A program made the position numbers and the translations under genes. This document shows, one piece after another, positions 58,157-64,000 of a stretch of DNA of 64,000 bases. Numbering within the stretch: position 1 is the first letter of the stretch; the number at the start of each line of letters is the position of its first letter. The stretch is from Arthrobacter sp. FB24 (GTDB taxonomy: Bacteria; Actinomycetota; Actinomycetes; Actinomycetales; Micrococcaceae), in the NCBI RefSeq assembly GCF_000196235.1, contig NC_008541.1:744001-808000 (forward strand), in the 5' to 3' direction. The notes below the pieces were generated by a model that made no database searches, was not told the DNA's origin, and saw only the letters and a program-made list of their open reading frames with translations.

Positions 58157-59455
58157 ATGAAGGTGCAGAACACCCTCACGAGCGGGACCAGCCGCCGCGT
58201 CTTCACGGCGGGCGCGCTCTCCGTCGTGGCAGCCTTGGCGCTCAGCGCCTGCGGCGGCGCATCGGCCACCGCGCCGGCAACGGCTACCGCCAAGCCGGAC
58301 CTGAAGTCTGCCGGTGCAGGCACCATCACCATGTGGGTCGACGCCGAACGGTCACCGGCCCTGAAGGACATCACCGCCAAGTTCCAGGCTGACACCGGCA
58401 TCGAGGTCAAGCTCGTCGTCAAGGACTTCGCGGCCGTCCGCGATGACTTCATCACCCAGGTACCCACGGGCAAGGGCCCGGACCTGATCGTCGGACCGCA
58501 TGACTGGGTCGGCAAGTTCGTCCAGAACGGCGTCATTGCTCCGATCGAACTCGGGGACAAGTCGTCGGCCTTCCAGGATTCGTCCATCAAAGCCATGACC
58601 TTCAACGGTTCCGTCTATGGTGTCCCGTACGCCATCGAAAATATCGCGTTGCTGCGCAACACCGACCTGGTGGCCGAGAGCGCGGCAACGCTGGACGAGG
58701 TAGTGGCCAACGGCAAGAAGGCAGTGGCGGACGGCAAGGCCAAGTTCCCGTTCCTGGTGGGCATGGACCCCAAGCAGGGTGACCCCTACCACCTCTACCC
58801 GCTGCAGGCCTCCATGGGTTCGCAGGTCTTCGGCCAGGCTGCCGACGGTGGCTACGATCCCAAACAGCTCCTCATCGGTGACGCCGCCGGTGTTGAGTTC
58901 GCCAAGAAGCTCGTGGCCTGGGGCGACGCAGGTGAAAAGATCATCAATTCCAACATCACCGGAGACATCGCCAAGGAGAAGTTCCTGGCAGGCGAATCCC
59001 CTTACTTCCTGACGGGCCCCTGGAACGTTCCGGATGTCCAGAAGAAGGGCATCAAGTTTGCCGTGGACGCCCTGCCGACCGCCGGCGACAAGCCCGCCCA
59101 GCCGTTTATCGGCGTCAACGGTTTCTTCATCAGCGCCAAGAGCGCTAACGCCCTTGCCACCAATGAATTCGTAACCAACTACCTCACCTCCGAAGCGGCG
59201 CAGGATTCCATGTACAAGGCCGGCGGCCGTCCGCCGGCGCTGAAGGCCTCCTTCGAGAAGGCAGCCAGCGACCCCGTGGTGGAAGCATTCGGCAAGATCG
59301 GCGCCACCGGCGTGCCCATGCCTGCCATTCCGGAAATGAGCGCGGTCTGGGCCGACTGGGGAGCCACTGAACTCGCGCTGATCAAGGGCCAGGGCGATCC
59401 CGCTGCCGAGTGGGCCAAGATGGCTGCCAGCATCAAGGCGAAGATCGCCGGCTGA
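58157..59455 (+). CDS. malE: Maltose/maltodextrin ABC transporter substrate-binding lipoprotein
   Basis: A 432-residue solute-binding lipoprotein. A twin-arginine-like start (TSRRVFTAG) and lipobox (ALALSACGG) precede a MalE-type domain with TITMWVDAERSPALKDITAKFQADTGIEVKLV, GPDLIVGPHDWVGKFVQNGVIAPIEL and YGVPYAIENIALLRNTDL. These match maltose-binding proteins of cluster B. ATG 58157 follows GAAAGGG. It is the first gene of malE-malF-malG-glycosidase. Confidence 0.94.
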   Translation: MKVQNTLTSGTSRRVFTAGALSVVAALALSACGGASATAPATATAKPDLKSAGAGTITMWVDAERSPALKDITAKFQADTGIEVKLVVKDFAAVRDDFITQVPTGKGPDLIVGPHDWVGKFVQNGVIAPIELGDKSSAFQDSSIKAMTFNGSVYGVPYAIENIALLRNTDLVAESAATLDEVVANGKKAVADGKAKFPFLVGMDPKQGDPYHLYPLQASMGSQVFGQAADGGYDPKQLLIGDAAGVEFAKKLVAWGDAGEKIINSNITGDIAKEKFLAGESPYFLTGPWNVPDVQKKGIKFAVDALPTAGDKPAQPFIGVNGFFISAKSANALATNEFVTNYLTSEAAQDSMYKAGGRPPALKASFEKAASDPVVEAFGKIGATGVPMPAIPEMSAVWADWGATELALIKGQGDPAAEWAKMAASIKAKIAG

Positions 59456-59606
59456 CGCCGCCCGCCGCCCGCCGCCGCCCGCCGGTTCACCCCGGCCGGC
59501 ACGGGCCGGGCAGCCTTGCCGCTGCCCGGCCCGTTGCTGCAGCGCCCCTCATTGCAGCGCCCCGCACCTTCCACGGCCCCGCTTCTCCCAAGGACCATAG
59601 ACAGCC

Positions 59607-61280
59607 ATGCCCAAAACAGATCTCTTCCAGGATTCCCCGCCGCCCCCCTCGCCGGGAGCCGCGCCAACATCGGCAGTGGCGCCATCACCGGGCGGCCGCA
59701 CCTCGGGCCGCCGGCCGGGGTTGCCGAAACGCAGCTCCCGCCAGGATTCCATCAAGGGGACCGTGGCCAAGATCGTGCTCCTGGGCCTCGTTGACGCACT
59801 GGCCGTCTATGTCCTGATGATGCTCTTCCTGAGCCAGTCCTGGGGTGCCCTCGCGGTCTCGTCCGCCGTCGTACTGGCCATTAACTGGATCTACCTCCGC
59901 AAGGGGGGACTGCCCGCAAAATACCTGGCGCCGGGCGTGCTGTTCCTGCTGGTGTTCCAGGTCTTTGTGGTCCTCTTCAGCGGCTACATCGCCTTCACCA
60001 ACTACGGCGACGGGCACAACAGCACCAAGGACGACGCAATCGCGGCCATCCAGCTCACGGCCCAAAAGCGTGTCCCGGACTCGCCGGCCTACAAGGCGGC
60101 GGTCCTCACCAAAGGCAGCGACTTCTACCTGCTGTTCACCGATCCCGACGGCAAGGCTTCCATCGGCAGCACCGGTACGCCCCTGAATGAAGTGCCCGAC
60201 GCCGGCACGGACTCCACCGGCAAGGCCAACTCCGTTGACGGCTACCGGACGCTGAACTTCCAGGAAATCGTGGCAAACCAGCAGGAGATCCTGGCCATCA
60301 CGGTGCCTGTCTCGGACGACCCCGCTGACGGCACCCTGCGCACGGCGGACGGCAGCAGCGCCTACGAGTTCAAGCCGGCGCTGACCTATGACGCGGCGGC
60401 CGACACCTTCACCGACACCGATACCGGCGCCGTTTTCCGCGACAACGGCAAGGGCGCCTTCGCGGACGGCAACGGCCAGACCCTCACCACGGGCTGGAAG
60501 ATCGACGTCGGTATGGATAACTTTGCCCGCGCCTTCACCGATCCGAGCCTGCGCGGTCCGCTGCTCGGTGTCATCCTCTGGACCTTCACTTTTGCCGTCG
60601 CGTCTGTTGCGCTGACCTTCGCGCTTGGCCTGTTCCTGGCCATCACGTTCAACCGCGAGGACCTGCGTGGCAAGAAGGTCTACCGGATCCTGATGATCCT
60701 GCCCTATGCCTTCCCGGCGTTCCTGTCCGGACTGGTCTGGTCCGGTATCCTCAACCCGCAATTCGGCTGGCTCAACCAAACGCTGCTGGGCGGCGCGACT
60801 ATCGGCTGGCTCACGGACCCGGTCCTGGCCAAGATCAGCGTCCTGGTGGTCAACCTATGGCTGGGCTTCCCGTACATGTTCCTGGTCTGCACCGGCGCCC
60901 TGCAGTCGCTGCCGACGGAGCTCGACGAGGCTGCCCGGATGGACGGCGCCGGCCCATGGCGTGTCTTCCGGTCCATCAAGCTTCCCCTTCTGCTGGTCTC
61001 GATTGCCCCGCTGCTCATCTCCTCCTTCGCCTTCAACTTCAACAACTTCAATGTGATCTACATGCTCACCGGCGGCGGACCGCGCTTCGCGGACACCGAC
61101 CGCGACATTGGAGCCACGGACATCCTGATCACGCTGGTCTACAAGGTGGCGTTCGGGCAGGGGACCGGCCGCGACTACGGCCTGGCCAGCGCCCTGGCCA
61201 TCATCATTTTCATCATCGTGGCAACCGTTTCGGCCATCAGCTTCAAGCAGACCAAAGCACTCGAGGACGTGAACTCATGA
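59607..61280 (+). CDS. malF: Maltose/maltodextrin ABC transporter permease MalF
   Basis: A 557-residue permease. A proline-rich, basic N-terminal tail of about 50 residues is followed by helices, a large extracytoplasmic loop (about 135-310) comparable to the P2 domain of MalF, and a BPD_transp_1 domain with the EAA loop EAARMDGAGPWRVFRSIKLP. It forms the channel with MalG. The stop overlaps the malG start (ATGA). Confidence 0.94.
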   Translation: MPKTDLFQDSPPPPSPGAAPTSAVAPSPGGRTSGRRPGLPKRSSRQDSIKGTVAKIVLLGLVDALAVYVLMMLFLSQSWGALAVSSAVVLAINWIYLRKGGLPAKYLAPGVLFLLVFQVFVVLFSGYIAFTNYGDGHNSTKDDAIAAIQLTAQKRVPDSPAYKAAVLTKGSDFYLLFTDPDGKASIGSTGTPLNEVPDAGTDSTGKANSVDGYRTLNFQEIVANQQEILAITVPVSDDPADGTLRTADGSSAYEFKPALTYDAAADTFTDTDTGAVFRDNGKGAFADGNGQTLTTGWKIDVGMDNFARAFTDPSLRGPLLGVILWTFTFAVASVALTFALGLFLAITFNREDLRGKKVYRILMILPYAFPAFLSGLVWSGILNPQFGWLNQTLLGGATIGWLTDPVLAKISVLVVNLWLGFPYMFLVCTGALQSLPTELDEAARMDGAGPWRVFRSIKLPLLLVSIAPLLISSFAFNFNNFNVIYMLTGGGPRFADTDRDIGATDILITLVYKVAFGQGTGRDYGLASALAIIIFIIVATVSAISFKQTKALEDVNS

Positions 61281-62254
61281 ACGGGTCAACGGCACGCACC
61301 GGTACGACGGCGGAACCCGCCACAGGCTCCGCAGTCACCGAAGCGGGCACCGCAGCAGGCGCTACCGTCGAGCAGCTGAAGCAGCTGCACCGGCGGCGCG
61401 CGTTCGGTGTCTGGTTCAAAGACAAGGGCTGGCGGCACGTCGTGGGAATCGCAGTGACCATCTTCGCGATCTTCCCGCTTCTCTATGTGCTATCCGCCGC
61501 GTTCAACTCCACGGGCACTCTCGTGGGCTCGAACGCACTCTTCAGCAAATTCGACTTCGGCAACTTCACTGCCCTGTTCAACGACCCGTCCCGGCCCTTC
61601 GGCCGCTGGTTCGTCAACACCATGGTGGTGGGCGTGGTGACCTCCGCAGCAACGGTGTTCCTGGGCGCCATGGCCGCCTACGCATTTTCCCGCATGCGGT
61701 TCAAGGGGCGCAGGATCGGGTTGCTGAGCCTTCTCCTGCTTCAGATGTTCCCGCAGCTGCTGGCCGTGGTGGCCATCTTCCTGCTGCTCAGCGGGATCTC
61801 CGAGGTCATTCCGGCCCTTGGCCTGGGCAGCCAGCTCGGCCTGATCATGGTGTACCTTGGCGGCGCCCTGGGAGTGAACACGTACCTCATGTACGGCTTC
61901 TTCAACACCGTCCCGCAGTCCCTGGACGAGGCAGCCAAGATCGACGGCGCCAGCCACGTGCAGATTTTCTTTGGCATCATCCTGCGCCTGGTCACACCGA
62001 TCCTCGCAGTGGTGGGGCTGCTGGCCTTCATCGGCATCTCCAGCGAATTCGTCATAGCCAGCGTGGTGCTGACCGACCCGGACAGCCAGACGCTCGCCGT
62101 CGGACTCTACTCCTTCGTCGCCCAGCAGCGCTCGGAGAACTGGGGGGTGTTCGCCGCCGGCGCCGTACTCGCAGCTGTCCCCGTGATGGCACTGTTCCTG
62201 TTCCTTCAGCGCTACATTGTCAGCGGCCTCACCCAGGGCTCGGTGAAGGGCTGA
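61277..62254 (+). CDS. malG: Maltose/maltodextrin ABC transporter permease MalG
   Basis: A 325-residue permease with six helices after an Ala/Thr-rich cytoplasmic N-terminus. The EAA loop EAAKIDGASHVQIFFGIILRL and the ending VSGLTQGSVKG are typical of MalG. ATG 61277 overlaps the malF stop by four bases. No ATP-binding subunit gene follows; actinobacterial sugar importers of this kind usually share a distant MsiK-type ATPase. Confidence 0.94.
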   Translation: MNGSTARTGTTAEPATGSAVTEAGTAAGATVEQLKQLHRRRAFGVWFKDKGWRHVVGIAVTIFAIFPLLYVLSAAFNSTGTLVGSNALFSKFDFGNFTALFNDPSRPFGRWFVNTMVVGVVTSAATVFLGAMAAYAFSRMRFKGRRIGLLSLLLLQMFPQLLAVVAIFLLLSGISEVIPALGLGSQLGLIMVYLGGALGVNTYLMYGFFNTVPQSLDEAAKIDGASHVQIFFGIILRLVTPILAVVGLLAFIGISSEFVIASVVLTDPDSQTLAVGLYSFVAQQRSENWGVFAAGAVLAAVPVMALFLFLQRYIVSGLTQGSVKG

Positions 62255-62256
62255 GC

Positions 62257-64000
62257 ATGCCGGCATTCCTCCCGCCCTGCCCCCTCCCGCACCACGACGG
62301 TTCGCCGCTTCATGTGCCTCGGCGCGCCGGCCTCGGCGATGATGCCGGGCTCTGCGTGCGGATACCCGCGGCATGGGGCCGTGCCGCCCGGGTCTGGGTG
62401 CGGTCGGTCCAGGACGGTGAACCCCGGTACGACGCCGCGCGCAGCCTGGGGGAGCTTGACGGCTGGGTTTGGTGGGAAGCGGAAATGACCGTCACCAACC
62501 CGGTGGCCCGGTACCGCTTCCTGCTGGAAGTCGCGGATAGCGAGCACGACGGCGGTACTCCCGGCAGCGGACAGACGGGTAGTGGACATGGGGGCAGCAC
62601 CCCGGGGTACTGGAGCCTCAACGCCCAGGGCCTGTTCCGCCGCGACGTCTCCGACTACGCGGACTTCCGCCTGACCACCTTCCCGGCAGCGCCGCAGTGG
62701 CTGCGCCGGGGAACGATGTACCAGGTGTTTCCGGACCGCTTCGCGCGCTCCGCCGACGCCGGTTCGCGTCCGGTGCCTGACTGGGCCATACCGTCCGCAT
62801 GGGACCACACGCCCGTGGAGGGAACCGGACCGGCCACGCCGTTCCAGTTCTACGGCGGCGACCTCAACGGGGTGGCCGAAAAACTGGACCATATCCAGCA
62901 ACTCGGCGCCGACGTCATCTACCTGACACCCTTCTTCCCGGCACGCTCCAATCACCGCTACGATGCCTCCACCTTCAACGCAGTGGATCCGCTCCTGGGC
63001 GGCGATGATGCCCTCGTGACGCTGGTGGAAGCGGCCCATGCCCGCGGGATCAAAGTGATGGGCGACCTCACGGCCAACCATTCGGGCGATGCCCACGAGT
63101 GGTTCCGGCAGGCGCTGGCCGATCCCGCATCCGCCGAGGCCGGCTACTACTACTTCACAGGGACCGGGAAACAAGGCGCCACCGAAGCGGGTGCCAGGGC
63201 CTACGAATCCTGGTACGGCGTCGCCTCGCTGCCCAAGCTCAACTGGTCTTCAGGGGGCCTGACGGACAAGTTCGTCCTGGACGATGACTCGCCGGTGGCG
63301 CGCTGGCTCAGGCCCCCGTTCAACCTGGACGGCTGGCGGATCGACGTCGGCAACATGACCGGCCGGCTGGGCGCCACGGACCTCAACCGGGAGGTGGCCT
63401 GCCTGATCGCGGACCGGGTCAGGGACATCAACCCGGAAGCCGCACTGCTGGCCGAAGCCACCAACGATGCCGCGCCGGACTTCACCGGCGAACACTGGCA
63501 CGGGGCCATGACCTACGCCAACTTCACCCGCCCGCTGTGGTCCTGGCTGGCAGGGGACGCCGCGCACGTCAATTTTTTCGGCACCCCCCTTGCGGGCCCC
63601 AACCGGATGGGAGCCGAGGACTTCCTCGCCACCCACCTGGACCTGGCATCGGCCTTCAGCTGGGATCTCCGGCTGCAGAACATGAACGCCTTGAACAGCC
63701 ACGACACCGCCCGTGCAGCCACGGTGATGATCGACGGCGGGCAGCTGCTTGGGGCCGTCATGATGTTCACGATTCCCGGTGTCCCGGTGGTCTTCGCCGG
63801 AGACGAGTTTGGCCTCAAGGGGTACAACGGCGAAGACTCCAGGACGCCGATGCCGTGGAACGACCCTTCCCGGATTGGGGCGGACCTCCGTGCCAGCTAT
63901 TCGGCCATGGCAGCCCTGCGGCGGAAGCAGCCGGCGCTCACCGGAGGCGGAATCCGCTGGTTGCATGCCGACGGCGACGCGCTCGCCTATATCCGCGAGA
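62257..64000 (+). CDS. GH13 alpha-amylase-family glycosidase (3' truncated by window end)
   Basis: An open frame of 581 codons runs off the window. It starts at ATG 62257, two bases after the malG stop, so it is the fourth gene of the operon. An N-terminal beta domain of about 140 residues (PRYDAARSLGELDGWVWWEAEM) is followed by a GH13 barrel: RRGTMYQVFPDRFA, DVIYLTPFFPARSNHRYDA, Asp363 (DGWRIDVGN), Glu400 (LLAEATND) and Asp483 (NSHDT). This layout fits a maltodextrin glucosidase or neopullulanase-like enzyme acting on imported oligosaccharides. Confidence 0.9.
   Translation, partial: MPAFLPPCPLPHHDGSPLHVPRRAGLGDDAGLCVRIPAAWGRAARVWVRSVQDGEPRYDAARSLGELDGWVWWEAEMTVTNPVARYRFLLEVADSEHDGGTPGSGQTGSGHGGSTPGYWSLNAQGLFRRDVSDYADFRLTTFPAAPQWLRRGTMYQVFPDRFARSADAGSRPVPDWAIPSAWDHTPVEGTGPATPFQFYGGDLNGVAEKLDHIQQLGADVIYLTPFFPARSNHRYDASTFNAVDPLLGGDDALVTLVEAAHARGIKVMGDLTANHSGDAHEWFRQALADPASAEAGYYYFTGTGKQGATEAGARAYESWYGVASLPKLNWSSGGLTDKFVLDDDSPVARWLRPPFNLDGWRIDVGNMTGRLGATDLNREVACLIADRVRDINPEAALLAEATNDAAPDFTGEHWHGAMTYANFTRPLWSWLAGDAAHVNFFGTPLAGPNRMGAEDFLATHLDLASAFSWDLRLQNMNALNSHDTARAATVMIDGGQLLGAVMMFTIPGVPVVFAGDEFGLKGYNGEDSRTPMPWNDPSRIGADLRASYSAMAALRRKQPALTGGGIRWLHADGDALAYIRE

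Noticed and set aside
57853..58605. N-terminal extension of the alpha-glucosidase frame across the divergent promoter and malE
   Set aside because: The extension covers the operators and the malE coding region; the protein starts naturally at ATG 57852.

Overview
The window is high-GC, gene-dense chromosomal DNA from an actinobacterium of the Micrococcaceae, most likely Arthrobacter or Pseudarthrobacter. Support comes from the 16S-23S-5S sequences with a spacer that holds no tRNA gene, from SenX3/RegX3, CarD and DUF2516 genes, from the GlgE-type glycogen/trehalose cluster, and from frequent GTG/TTG starts.

Layout. 1-5.65 kb: the 3' end of a P-type cation ATPase, an MFS transporter, two small membrane proteins, and an NAD-salvage operon (pnuC, nadR-like, nrtR) behind two inverted copies of an imperfect palindrome that is probably the NrtR operator. 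5.65-16.75 kb: an accessory stretch ending at tRNA-Thr. It contains a membrane-protein/PspA module, SUKH-like, DUF695-like and unrecognised proteins, an intact Xre/RES toxin-antitoxin pair, and an unusual density of broken genes (membrane protein, helicase-associated-domain protein, serine recombinase, lipoprotein, NERD protein, AAA ATPase). 17-33.5 kb: mostly core genes: HAD hydrolase, exported peptidase, DNA polymerase III delta', tmk, a Cys/Met-metabolism PLP enzyme, methyltransferase, gpmA, phoU-senX3-regX3, carD-ispD-ispF, cysS and the rRNA methyltransferase rlmB. 33.5-47.9 kb: a nitrilase-family hydrolase and the alpha-glucan cluster glgX, glgP, glgE, treS and a fused maltokinase-glgB, with an RNase/barstar pair between glgX and glgP. 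47.9-53.9 kb: one complete rRNA operon with tandem promoters and a terminator. 54-64 kb: SRPBCC and GNAT proteins, then a maltodextrin regulon: LacI repressor and alpha-glucosidase facing malE-malF-malG and a GH13 glycosidase cut off by the window end.

How the genes work together. The maltodextrin transporter and two GH13 enzymes would import and cleave maltooligosaccharides. TreS, maltokinase and GlgE would turn trehalose/maltose into maltose-1-phosphate and then alpha-1,4-glucan, which GlgB branches, while GlgP and GlgX would degrade the glucan. Separately, PnuC and the NadR-like protein would import nicotinamide riboside and convert it to NAD under NrtR control. About 10 kb away, the RES toxin belongs to a family that destroys NAD. 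No CRISPR array, phage structural module or complete insertion sequence was seen.
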